This document shows positions 1-7,804 of a DNA stretch of 41,117 bases, in pieces. How positions within the stretch are numbered: the first letter of the stretch is position 1; every line of letters starts with the position of its first letter. Origin of the DNA: CAYNFH01 sp964396385 (GTDB lineage: Bacteria; Armatimonadota; Chthonomonadetes; Chthonomonadales; CAJBBX01); the NCBI GenBank assembly GCA_964396385.1, contig CAYNFH010000027.1, positions 1-41,117 of the forward strand. Direction: 5' to 3'. The position numbers were made by a program, and so were the translations under genes. Under the pieces are notes generated by a model. It saw only the letters and a program-made list of their open reading frames with translations. It made no database searches and was not told the DNA's origin.

Positions 1-1050
1 GGGTTTGTGGGCGACCTCATCTACAGCGTGGGCGTTTCCGGCTTCATCTATCCCATCGTTGGCCACTGGGCCTGGGGACCGGACGGCTTCCTCGCTACCA
101 TGGGCAGCAGCGGCAACTTCCTGCCCTCCCTGGGCAACAGCTTCCACGACTTTGCCGGTTCCACGGTGGTGCACACCATCGGCGGCTTCATCGCCTTCGC
201 CGGCGCCATCGCGCTCGGTCCTCGCATCGGCCGCAAGTTCAAGCGTGACGGCGGCGGTCCCATGCTGCCGCACGACCTAGTGATCGCTGCGGTGGGCGGC
301 CTCATCCTGTGGTTCGGCTGGTACGGATTTAACCCCGGCAGCACGCTCTCCGCCATGGATTTCCAGGGCATCGGCCGGGTGGCCACCAATACCACGCTTG
401 CGGCCTGCGCGGCGGGCTTGACCGCCATGTTCTGGGCGTTCCCTCAGACCAAGAAGTGGGACCTGGGCTTCACCGTCAACGGCTTCCTGGCCGGCCTGGT
501 GGCCATCACGTGCCCGTGCTACTGGGTCACGCCGACCGGCGCGATCCTCCTGGGAGGCGTGGCGGGCGTTATTGTGGTGCTCGGCGTGAACTTCCTGGAG
601 TGGCTGCGGGTGGATGATCCCATCGGCGCGGTGCCGGTTCACGGCTTCGCCGGCATCTGGGGGACGCTCTCGCTGGGACTGTTCGCCTCCGGCAGCTATG
701 GAGCCGCGTCCGCGCTAGGGTCGGATTCCTCCGCGACGCGGCTGACCGGGCTGTTCTACGGCGGGGGCTTTGGTCTGCTCAAGGCGCAGCTCATCGGCAA
801 CGGCATCATCACGATAGCGACCTTTGGAATCGCGCTGGCGATGATGTTTGCGCTGATGAAGATCGGCGTGCTCCGCGTCTCCCGCGAGGGCGAGCTGGAG
901 GGTCTGGACATCCACGAGCACGGCGTGCCGCCCTATCCGGAGTTTGTGCTTGCGCCGTCGGCCAGCCCGCATGGCCCTGTTCCGATGGGAGAGCCCAGCG
1001 GCGCGCAAGAGCCGCTCGCGACCATGAAGAGCGAGCCACTGGCAACATAA
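1..1050 (+). CDS. amt: Ammonium transporter Amt, 5'-truncated by the window edge
   Basis: This is the C-terminal part of an Amt/MEP/Rh ammonium channel, an inner-membrane protein that conducts ammonium. The frame is open from base 1, so the N-terminus lies outside the window. The two pore histidines of the family are visible: His in GSTVVHTIGG (codon at 172) and His in VPVHGFAGIWG (codon at 640). The intervening residues form repeated hydrophobic, glycine-rich segments, and the cytosolic tail LRVSREGELEGLDIHEHG is typical of Amt proteins. Beyond that tail is a longer Pro/Ala-rich extension of about 40 residues that most Amt proteins lack. No glnB/glnK partner lies downstream; one may lie upstream outside the window. 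The family assignment is very secure. Confidence 0.96.
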   Translation, partial: GFVGDLIYSVGVSGFIYPIVGHWAWGPDGFLATMGSSGNFLPSLGNSFHDFAGSTVVHTIGGFIAFAGAIALGPRIGRKFKRDGGGPMLPHDLVIAAVGGLILWFGWYGFNPGSTLSAMDFQGIGRVATNTTLAACAAGLTAMFWAFPQTKKWDLGFTVNGFLAGLVAITCPCYWVTPTGAILLGGVAGVIVVLGVNFLEWLRVDDPIGAVPVHGFAGIWGTLSLGLFASGSYGAASALGSDSSATRLTGLFYGGGFGLLKAQLIGNGIITIATFGIALAMMFALMKIGVLRVSREGELEGLDIHEHGVPPYPEFVLAPSASPHGPVPMGEPSGAQEPLATMKSEPLAT

Positions 1051-1052
1051 AC

Positions 1053-1146
1053 TGACGGCAGACGGAAGACCGGTGACGGACGGAGACCGGCTGGCGAACC
1101 ACCGCTAGCCTCCGTCCGTCTACCGTCCTCCGTCCACCGTCTCCCG
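1053..1146. repeat. GACGG-type imperfect inverted repeat
   Basis: The gap between the amt and permease genes is almost wholly built of GACGGA/TCCGTC words. An 11-bp perfect pair, GACGGACGGAG at 1075-1085 and CTCCGTCCGTC at 1110-1120, would form a stem around a 24-nt loop, with further imperfect pairing outside. A 13-mer, TGACGGCAGACGG (1053-1065), recurs exactly at 18812-18824 in another intergenic gap. It may act as a terminator for amt, but no T-tract follows. It is best described as a dispersed intergenic repeat. Confidence 0.6.
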
Positions 1147-1155
1147 GAGGGAAGG

Positions 1156-3147
1156 ATGGAATCTGAGCTTCGACGACGAAGCGCCGCCCACCCTGTAAAT
1201 CCGCTCAGGAGGTTCCTCTTTGGAGCGCCGACCTCCACCGAGCATCAGGAGCACACCCGGCTGCCCAAGATCCTGGCGCTGCCGGTCTTCGCTTCGGACG
1301 CCATCTCCTCGTCCGTATACGCCACCCAGGAGATTCTCCTCGTCCTGAGCGCCGCCGGCGCGGCGGCGCTGGTCTTCACTATCCACCTCTCGGTGGCCAT
1401 TGCCCTCCTGCTGGCGATTGTGGTCCTCTCCTACAGCCAGACCGTCTACGCCTATCCACGAGGTGGCGGCTCCTACATCGTCGCCAAGGACAATATCGGG
1501 ATGAAGCTCGGCCTCATCGCCGCCGCCTCCATCCTGATCGACTACGTGCTCACGGTCGCCACCAGCATCGCTTCGGGCGTGCAGAACCTGGTCGCCGTGC
1601 CGTTCATGCACTTCGCAAAGGGTCACGAGTCCACGATCTGCGTCCTCTGCATCCTGCTCCTGGTGTATGCCAACCTTCGAGGGCTGAAGGAGTCCGGGGC
1701 GGCATTCGCCTTCCCAACGTACCTGTTCATCTTCTGCGCGTTCACCATGATCGGGCTGGGGCTGTTTGGCCCCACGCTGCTGAGGTTGCATCTGCACCGC
1801 GTTCCGGTTGAGCCTATCCAGGCCGTCCGAGGTGTGGGCCTGGCGCTGCTCTTGAACGCGTTCGCCCGTGGCTGCTCGGCCATGACCGGTACCGAAGCCA
1901 TATCGGACGGAGTGCCGGCATTCCAAAAGCCGGAATCCCGGAACGCCGCGCTCACGCTGGTCGCCATGGGCGTGATCCTGGCGGGGCTGTTCGTGGGAAT
2001 CTCAGTGCTGGCGGTGCGGTTGGGGGTTCACTACGTGGAGGGGAGCCCGCCGGTCATCGACCAGCTCAACAGTGCCGTTTTCGGGAAGGGAAGTCCATTC
2101 TATTATATCCTCCAGGGCGCGACGGTCGCCATTCTGGTGCTGGCCGCGAACACCAGCTTTGCGGACTTCCCACGCCTCTCCTCCATCCTGGCGCGGGACG
2201 GCTACATGCCCCGCCAGCTCGCCAACCTGGGGGACAAGCTGACCTTCAGCAACGGCATTCTGGTGCTCGGCGTGTTCGCCAGCACGCTGGTGATCGCGTT
2301 CGGCGGCAACACGGACCGTTTGATTCCGCTCTACGCCATCGGCGTCTTCATTGCCTTTACGCTCTCGCAGACCGGGATGGTGTTCCGCTGGAAGCGGCTG
2401 CGCGGCCGAGGCTGGTACGTCAAGGCCGTCATCAACGGCCTGGGCGCGGTGGCCACGTTCATCGTCCTGTGCACCATCGCGTACGAAAAGGTCATCCTGG
2501 ACTTCTTCAATCTGGTCGTGCACCACCATTCGGAGTACGGTTGGCTCATCATCGTGCTCATCGGAGTGCAGTACGGAATCTTCCGCGCCATTGAGCATCA
2601 CTACACCACGCTCCGCGCCGCCCTCGCTCCGGATGAGCGCGACGTCCGCGAGGAAACCCACCCGAATACCGTGCTGGTGCTGGTCCCACGCGTCCACAAG
2701 GGCATCCTCACCGCCCTACGCTACGCCCGCGGTATAAGTGCGGACGTCCGCGGCTTTAGCGTGGAGATCGACCCGGCGGATACGCCAAAGCTCAAGCAGG
2801 ACTGGGAGCGATGGTCCGGCGACATCCCGCTGGTAGTGATGAGCTCCCCGTACCGTTCGGTGATAGGTCCGCTGATGACCTACCTGGACGAAGTAGAGCG
2901 CGAGCGGCCCGGCGCCAATATCACGGTTATCGTACCGGAGGTGGTTACCGGAGTCTGGTGGCACTCCCTACTGCACGCCAACTACGGTGCCTGGATCAAG
3001 CTGTACCTGCTCAACCGGCGCAATATCGTGGTCACCAACGTGCGCTATTTCGTGAACTCCGCTCCGGAGCCGGAGTCCCAGGCAGGAGGCTCAGAGAACG
3101 CGTCAGCGCAGCCTGGAGATGCGGGAGCGTTAGGAACCCGGCGCTGA
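1156..3147 (+). CDS. KimA-like APC-superfamily potassium/amino-acid permease with C-terminal USP-like domain
   Basis: A 663-residue multi-pass membrane protein. Its N-terminal segment, LPKILALPVFASDAISSSVYATQEILLVL split over residues 37-66, matches the SSD..SSxxYATEEILLVL pattern of the KimA (YdaO) branch of the APC superfamily, high-affinity proton-coupled potassium importers. About twelve hydrophobic segments run to residue ~485. A soluble C-terminal domain of ~150 residues beginning at NTVLVLVPRVHKG resembles the universal-stress-like domain of KimA. The start is supported by GGAGGGAAGG just before ATG. In Bacillus such genes are controlled by c-di-AMP riboswitches, but the 105-bp leader here is filled with a repeat and shows no such element. 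Substrate is inferred from family resemblance; an amino-acid permease is the alternative. Confidence 0.85.
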   Translation: MESELRRRSAAHPVNPLRRFLFGAPTSTEHQEHTRLPKILALPVFASDAISSSVYATQEILLVLSAAGAAALVFTIHLSVAIALLLAIVVLSYSQTVYAYPRGGGSYIVAKDNIGMKLGLIAAASILIDYVLTVATSIASGVQNLVAVPFMHFAKGHESTICVLCILLLVYANLRGLKESGAAFAFPTYLFIFCAFTMIGLGLFGPTLLRLHLHRVPVEPIQAVRGVGLALLLNAFARGCSAMTGTEAISDGVPAFQKPESRNAALTLVAMGVILAGLFVGISVLAVRLGVHYVEGSPPVIDQLNSAVFGKGSPFYYILQGATVAILVLAANTSFADFPRLSSILARDGYMPRQLANLGDKLTFSNGILVLGVFASTLVIAFGGNTDRLIPLYAIGVFIAFTLSQTGMVFRWKRLRGRGWYVKAVINGLGAVATFIVLCTIAYEKVILDFFNLVVHHHSEYGWLIIVLIGVQYGIFRAIEHHYTTLRAALAPDERDVREETHPNTVLVLVPRVHKGILTALRYARGISADVRGFSVEIDPADTPKLKQDWERWSGDIPLVVMSSPYRSVIGPLMTYLDEVERERPGANITVIVPEVVTGVWWHSLLHANYGAWIKLYLLNRRNIVVTNVRYFVNSAPEPESQAGGSENASAQPGDAGALGTRR

Positions 3148-3204
3148 TGACTAAGGCGCAGGCTGAAGAACATCGGGGCGAGGGAGCCCGAGGAGACACC
3201 CAGG

Positions 3205-3579
3205 ATGGTTGTCCATTGTGATGGGAGCGTAATCCGGCTGACGGGAGCGGTCCGGGAGAACCATTGGCCGCTCCTGAGCAGCGCCATCGCGTTTGCCCTT
3301 CGGGAGCGGGTCGCAATGGTGCTGGTCGAGTGCTCCGGGCTTACGCATATCTCCCACGCCGGCGCACAGACCTTCTACGATGCTGTGGAGGAGCTTCGCG
3401 GCCGGCGGGAGTGCGTGGTACTGTGCGGCCTCCCTGCCGAAATAACGGATGCCATCCGCGCGGCCTCCTGCACGCGCGCCCTGCCCCTGGCGGACAGCGT
3501 GGAGGAGGTCCGCCGCTTCACGGCTCTACTCTCCGCTCCCGCCTCTTCCCGCACCCCGCCACCCCTCCCGCTACGCTAG
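3205..3579 (+). CDS. STAS-domain protein (anti-sigma-antagonist-like), non-canonical phosphosite
   Basis: A 124-residue protein with the alternating strand/helix layout of a STAS domain: a first strand pair SVIRLTGAV, then VAMVLVECSGLTHISHAGAQTFYDAVEEL, then RECVVLCGLPAEITDAI. STAS antagonists usually read D-S-S/T-G at the phosphorylated loop; here the aligned residues are S-H-A-G, so the usual phosphoserine is absent. If it is an antagonist it is probably not switched by an RsbW-type kinase at that position. AGGAG sits 9 nt before the ATG. It lies 57 bp behind the permease gene in the same direction and may share its transcript. The Pro/Ser-rich last 15 residues are probably disordered. Its partner is unknown. 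Confidence 0.7.
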   Translation: MVVHCDGSVIRLTGAVRENHWPLLSSAIAFALRERVAMVLVECSGLTHISHAGAQTFYDAVEELRGRRECVVLCGLPAEITDAIRAASCTRALPLADSVEEVRRFTALLSAPASSRTPPPLPLR

Positions 3580-3672
3580 CCCGTCTGTTCGCGCTGCGGA
3601 ACCGGGAGGAAGCCGCGACCCAATCTGAGAATCGATCCACATGAGGGTGGCATGCAAGGCACTTGCACACTG

Positions 3673-3701
3673 CATGCGGAAATGACACCACTCATGCGGA
3701 A
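3673..3701. promoter_or_regulatory. Direct repeat CATGCGGAA x2 upstream of DUF4058 gene
   Basis: CATGCGGAA occurs at 3673-3681 and again at 3693-3701, exactly 20 bp apart (about two helical turns), ending 9 bp before the chosen ATG. It could be a regulator site or part of the ribosome-binding region; the second copy overlaps the GGAAGG that serves as Shine-Dalgarno. Confidence 0.25.
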
Positions 3702-3710
3702 GGTGGCCGA

Positions 3711-4511
3711 ATGCCCAGTCCATTTCCAGGTATGGATCCCTACCTGGAGTCCCCCGTCTATTGGCGCGGGTTCCACAATGCGCTCATAACCGAGATAATG
3801 CGCGCTCTGAACAGCGTCCTCCCGCCTGGCTTCGCCGCAAACGCCGAGGAACGAGTATACGTCCTGCCCCAGGAGCGCACCGCAGTTCCGGACGTTAGCG
3901 TGCGCAAGCCGTCCAGAGTACAACGCAGACCGTCTCATGCCGGGACCGCGGTCATGGCTCCAACTCCGCCGGACGGCGAGGTGACGGCTTACCCTGAGGA
4001 GCAGCGCGAGCCGTTTGTTGAGATTCGCGCAACAGACGACTGGGAAAAGGTAATCACGGTGATTGAGGTGCTCAGTCCGGCCAACAAGAGCCTGGAGGGA
4101 GCCGGGCGCGACGAGTACCTGCGCAAGCAGCAGGCCGTGCTCAACTCCGAAACACACTTAGTGGAGGTCGACCTCCTGCTGGGCGGGCGCCATACGGTCG
4201 CCGCACCGCTCCAGGCCCTCCGGAAGCGAGGGAAGTGGGACTACTTGGTGAGCCTGCACCGTTCCACGCAGCGCTACACTTTCCACTACTGGTTCTGCAG
4301 CCTCCGCAAGCCGCTGCCAATCGTGTCAATCCCGCTCACAGCGGACGCCGATGACGCGCCGCTGGACCTCCAGGCGTGCTTTACCGGCGCCTATGATGCT
4401 GGGCCTTATTCGCGGAGCATGGATTACCGCAACCCACCTCCTGTGCCGGTGCCTGGAACCCACTCGGCATGGCTGAAGCGGTTGATGCAAACATATCGGA
4501 GCTCCTGTTAG
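3711..4511 (+). CDS. DUF4058 family protein
   Basis: The protein of 266 residues starts with MPSPFPGMDPYLE, the hallmark opening of the DUF4058 family, which is common in Planctomycetes, Cyanobacteria and Armatimonadota and has no established function. The centre carries the family's ITVIEVLSPANK segment followed by GRDEYLRKQQAVLNSETHLVEVDLLLGG, reminiscent of restriction-endonuclease-like folds with acidic and Lys residues (an inference from pattern only). The start at 3711 was chosen over an earlier in-frame ATG at 3663 because the family begins exactly here and GGAAGGTGG precedes it. It is flanked by a STAS gene 131 bp upstream and a peptidase gene downstream, neither of which suggests a role. 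Confidence 0.88.
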   Translation: MPSPFPGMDPYLESPVYWRGFHNALITEIMRALNSVLPPGFAANAEERVYVLPQERTAVPDVSVRKPSRVQRRPSHAGTAVMAPTPPDGEVTAYPEEQREPFVEIRATDDWEKVITVIEVLSPANKSLEGAGRDEYLRKQQAVLNSETHLVEVDLLLGGRHTVAAPLQALRKRGKWDYLVSLHRSTQRYTFHYWFCSLRKPLPIVSIPLTADADDAPLDLQACFTGAYDAGPYSRSMDYRNPPPVPVPGTHSAWLKRLMQTYRSSC

Positions 4512-4680
4512 CGGCTCCGTGAGTCACCGTTCGGTCGTACTGCGCCTCCGCATCCACGCTCCGGCGGTCAGCCGTCGCGGCGATTCGTGCGCCCTGGGGC
4601 GGAGGAACGCGGCGGGTGGCAGGGGAATCCTCTCCCGTCCGTGGATGATGGTTCGGGCACGGCGGACAGGAGCAATGGAT

Positions 4681-6699
4681 ATGCTGGCACTCTGCCTCAC
4701 CCTCTTGCTGAGCGGCACTCCCGGATCGCGGCCGCCGGAGAGCGGACCGGCTCCGCTGCTGCCACGGTCGCTGTTCTTCCGGACCACCATCGACCGCATG
4801 GCGGTGCGGATCAGCCCGGACGGAACCCGCATCGCCTACCGGGCGAGCGCGACGGGTCCGCCCAACATCTGGTTGGCGCAGACGGACCATCCGGAGTCGG
4901 CGCGCAGTATCACCCACTGTACGGGGGAGGAGATCCTGCCGGTTGGGTGGGCGTACAACGGCCACGACTTCCTGTACCTGGACAGCCACGGCGCGGGCCC
5001 TCCTATGGTGTGGCACGTCTATGCGGTCAACGCGGACACCGGCACGGACCGGGACCTCACGCCGCAGAAGGGCATCCACGCCCAGGTGCTGCGGATCAGC
5101 CCGGCCCACCCGGACGAGGTCCTGGTCGCCATCGACGATCGGAAGCCCAACGTGCCGGACGCCTACCGCATCCGCCTCGATACCGGCGAGCGCACGCTGG
5201 TGGAGAGGAACGACCGGTTCACCGGCCTCTATGCCGACGCCCGGTTCCGCATACGCGCCGCCACGGCCGCCGCCGATACCGGGGCGGAGCTTTTCGTGCG
5301 CGGGGCGGACAACGCCTGGCGTGCGGCGGGCCGCCTGGATCCGCACTTCGAGGGGTTCACGCGCGTCGTGACGGTCAGCCCGGAGGGGGACCGGGTCTAC
5401 CTCCTGGACAGCAGCGGACGCGACAAGGTGGCGTTCGAGGCGCTGGACGTCGCCACCGGCAAGCGCTCCGTTCTCGCCCAGGACCGGGACGCGGACATGG
5501 ACAAGGTGATGCTGGACGGGGCGCAGGGACGGGTGGAGGCGGTCTCGGCCGTCTACGGCCGGAGGCGGTGGCAGCCCCTAGACCGCTCCGTGGCGCCGGA
5601 CCTGGCCTATCTGCACAGGCTGGAGGATGGGGACCTGGAGGTACCGAGCCAGTCGCTGGACGGCCGCCGGTGGATCGTGGCTTACGTGATGGGACCCGGC
5701 CCGTTCCGCTACTACCTCTACGACCGGCCCGCCCGCACCGCCCGGTTCCTCTTCACCAGCATGAGCCGGCTGGAGGGAGTGCGGCTCGGCGACGAGCGCG
5801 CGGTCACCATTCCGGCTCGGGACGGACTGCGGCTGCCATGCTACCTGGTGCTGCCACCCGGCGAGGACACGCGCCACGGGCGTCCGCCGAAACCGCTGCC
5901 GATGGTGGTGTACATCCACGGCGGCCCGTGGCTCCATACCGCGTGGGGCGCGTGGGGTTATCAGCAGTTCCTCCAGCTCCTGGCCAACCGGGGCTGCGCC
6001 GTACTGGCGGTGAACATGCGGGGCTCGACGAGCTTCGGCAAGCGGTTCATGGTCGCGGGGGACCACGAATGGGGCGGCCGGATGCAGGACGACATCCTAG
6101 ACGCGGTACAGTGGGCGGTGAAGGCCGGCATCGCGGACCCGAAGCGAGTGGCGATGTTCGGCTGGAGCTACGGAGGCTATGCCACACTGGAGGCGCTGGC
6201 ACGCTCGCCGGAAACGTTCGCGTGCGGTATGGACCTGTACGGCCCGTCGGACCTGGTGGCCCAGACCCGCCACTTCAACGCGCCCCGCACCTCCAACTGG
6301 GTGCGCCGCGTGGGCGACCCGGATACCCCTGAGGGGCTGGCGCTCCTGCAGCACAGCTCGCCGCTGAATTATGTTGACCGCATCGGGCGTCCGCTCCTCA
6401 TGGCGCAGGGCGCGGCGGACGTGATCATGCCGCGCAAGGAGTCAGACGACATGGCCGCCGCGCTTGCCGGCCTGGGCCGGGACGTAACGTACCTGCTCTT
6501 CCCGGATGAGGGGCACGATTTCAAGAAGCCGGAGAACTGGGAAGCGTTCTGGGCCGTGGCGGAAGGGTTCCTCGCGAAGCATATCGGCACGCGTGCCCAA
6601 CCGCCCGGCGAGGACCTGTCCCGCTCCGCCTTTCGCCAGGTCTACCCACGCGGGGGACTGGACGGACGAGAATGTCGTGCCATGGGGGAAATGGGATAA
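4681..6699 (+). CDS. Secreted S9 prolyl-oligopeptidase-family serine peptidase
   Basis: This is an S9C-type acylaminoacyl/dipeptidyl peptidase: an N-terminal beta-propeller (about residues 30-380, with PDG..IAYRA, WLAQTD and SPEGDRVYLLDSSG blade motifs) and a C-terminal alpha/beta hydrolase domain. HGGPW supplies the oxyanion region. The catalytic triad is Ser496 in GWSYGGY, Asp580 in GAADVIMP and His612 in DEGHDF. The N-terminus MLALCLTLLLSG is a short signal-peptide-like segment, so an extracytoplasmic location is likely. ATG 4681 is favoured because AGGAG (4668-4672) is 8 nt upstream; in-frame ATGs at 4675 and 4645 are possible, and the latter would add a basic n-region. The C-terminal 30 residues after LAKHIG are unusual and may be read into what was intergenic DNA. 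Confidence 0.93.
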   Translation: MLALCLTLLLSGTPGSRPPESGPAPLLPRSLFFRTTIDRMAVRISPDGTRIAYRASATGPPNIWLAQTDHPESARSITHCTGEEILPVGWAYNGHDFLYLDSHGAGPPMVWHVYAVNADTGTDRDLTPQKGIHAQVLRISPAHPDEVLVAIDDRKPNVPDAYRIRLDTGERTLVERNDRFTGLYADARFRIRAATAAADTGAELFVRGADNAWRAAGRLDPHFEGFTRVVTVSPEGDRVYLLDSSGRDKVAFEALDVATGKRSVLAQDRDADMDKVMLDGAQGRVEAVSAVYGRRRWQPLDRSVAPDLAYLHRLEDGDLEVPSQSLDGRRWIVAYVMGPGPFRYYLYDRPARTARFLFTSMSRLEGVRLGDERAVTIPARDGLRLPCYLVLPPGEDTRHGRPPKPLPMVVYIHGGPWLHTAWGAWGYQQFLQLLANRGCAVLAVNMRGSTSFGKRFMVAGDHEWGGRMQDDILDAVQWAVKAGIADPKRVAMFGWSYGGYATLEALARSPETFACGMDLYGPSDLVAQTRHFNAPRTSNWVRRVGDPDTPEGLALLQHSSPLNYVDRIGRPLLMAQGAADVIMPRKESDDMAAALAGLGRDVTYLLFPDEGHDFKKPENWEAFWAVAEGFLAKHIGTRAQPPGEDLSRSAFRQVYPRGGLDGRECRAMGEMG

Positions 6700-6719
6700 C
6701 TTGACGGGGGCGCGCTCTG

Positions 6720-7034
6720 TCACGCCGCAGCTTGGACCTCGGGCGCACCCTCGCGTTGAAGGCGCTCTAGCTCTTGAAGCAGGCTGTCGAACGCTTCCCG
6801 GTCGCCGGTCCCACTGACGGTGCGGGCATCGAGAATGGTGATCCGCTCACTCCTGCTCCGCCAGGCTTGGGGCAGATCCTCCGCCGCCGCGGCATCCAAG
6901 GGTACTGCCACGGGCCATTCGAGATTGCCGTCGTGGAAGTAGGTCTCTCCGTCCGCCGCCGCGAGGTATCCGACGATTGCCGGCTGCTGCGGGTCGCCCA
7001 GCAGGACAGGGCGAAAGGTACGCGTTACTTCCAT
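6720..7034 (-). CDS. Unrecognised small protein coupled to the 7025-7633 gene
   Basis: A 104-residue protein of no recognised family. The first half, VLLGDPQQPAIVGYLAAADGETYFHDG, looks like short beta strands; the second half (ITILDARTVSG, then DREAFDSLLQELERLQREG) ends in a helix. It opens with ATG at 7034, overlapping the 3' end of the upstream reverse gene by 10 nt, with AGAGGAG 9 nt before the start, so the two are probably translated together. It is convergent with the S9 peptidase gene, only 20 bp away. The overlap and the ribosome-binding site are the main evidence that it is real. A partner or immunity role for the larger neighbour is possible but is only an inference from arrangement. 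Confidence 0.6.
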   Translation of the reverse strand: MEVTRTFRPVLLGDPQQPAIVGYLAAADGETYFHDGNLEWPVAVPLDAAAAEDLPQAWRSRSERITILDARTVSGTGDREAFDSLLQELERLQREGAPEVQAAA

Positions 7035-7633
7035 TTCAGAATCTCCTCTCGGGAAAGCTGCTTGGCAGCATAGAACGTTCGAGCGCGCCGCTCTTCTTCA
7101 GCAGCGGATCGCACGAGTGAAATGCCCCATGGTACCTCCAGGTACGATTCCAGTGCTCGTATCTCCCTCTCCCGAAGCGGGTGCGCTCGGAAGAACGCTG
7201 GTGCGCCGAGATCCTCGCGTTGTGAGCGAGCCCAGGCATCCCAATACTGGGCCTCTTCCCAGCACGCCATGGCGTGGGCAGACCAGTAAGCCGCGCCAAG
7301 CCGATCCAGCTCGAACGGATTTCCTATTCCTAGAGACCCGTAAGCGGACAGCTCCTGGTACTCATGCCAGTACATGGCTCTGGAAGCCGGGTGCCCCTGT
7401 GCCAAGGCGTTCCAGATCGGATCCGGGACGACCGCCAACCCACTTGGAACGTGCAGGTAGGCGGCAACGTGAGCAATCTGGTCCCTGGTCACAGCGGACC
7501 GGGGAATAACCACCGCCGGATCGGGCTCGGCCAGATGAACTGCGGCGCTTTCGATTTCCCGCTCATCCACTCGCCGAGCGGCCAGTAATTGCTCTAGCTC
7601 CCCAGGATCAAGGAAGACTATTCTGTTGGCCAT
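7025..7633 (-). CDS. Unrecognised 202-residue protein with internal repeat
   Basis: No family was recognised. The protein has an internal duplication: residues 49-69 (RDQIAHVAAYLHVPSGLAVV) resemble residues 155-174 (REREIRALESYLEVPWGISL), and each is followed by a helix rich in Ala, Arg and aromatic residues (ASRAMYWHEYQEL; RRARTFYAAKQL). A middle segment, AAYWSAHAMACWEEAQYWDAW, is notable for its tryptophans. There is no signal peptide and no membrane segment. HEYQE is not a metalloprotease HExxH motif. No Shine-Dalgarno is visible before the ATG at 7633, so the transcript may be leaderless or the start may differ. It heads a two-gene unit with the 104-residue protein, which overlaps its end. 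Confidence 0.65.
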   Translation of the reverse strand: MANRIVFLDPGELEQLLAARRVDEREIESAAVHLAEPDPAVVIPRSAVTRDQIAHVAAYLHVPSGLAVVPDPIWNALAQGHPASRAMYWHEYQELSAYGSLGIGNPFELDRLGAAYWSAHAMACWEEAQYWDAWARSQREDLGAPAFFRAHPLREREIRALESYLEVPWGISLVRSAAEEERRARTFYAAKQLSREEILKWK

Positions 7634-7804
7634 GGGAGCACAGCCAGCCGCTTTGCCTCGCGCATCATGCCCGTTCCCATTCTATCAGCCAGGTCGCCGA
7701 GGTGCAACTCGTAAGGAGCCCATCTCCAGGACCAGACCGCAGAAGCGGGGAATGTATAGCCGTGCCGCCAAGTAGAGCTTCATAAAGAGGAATGTACCCG
7801 AGAC

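Noticed and set aside
1051..1155. c-di-AMP riboswitch upstream of the KimA-like gene
   Set aside because: The gap is only 105 bp and consists of the GACGG repeat; no conserved riboswitch core could be recognised.
4587..6332. 581-codon forward frame inside the S9 peptidase gene
   Set aside because: Out-of-frame shadow, rich in Gly/Pro/Arg, with the catalytic motifs of the peptidase in the other frame.
7375..7395. HEYQE in the 202-residue protein as a metallopeptidase motif
   Set aside because: The zincin motif needs HExxH; here the fifth residue is Glu and no third ligand is apparent.
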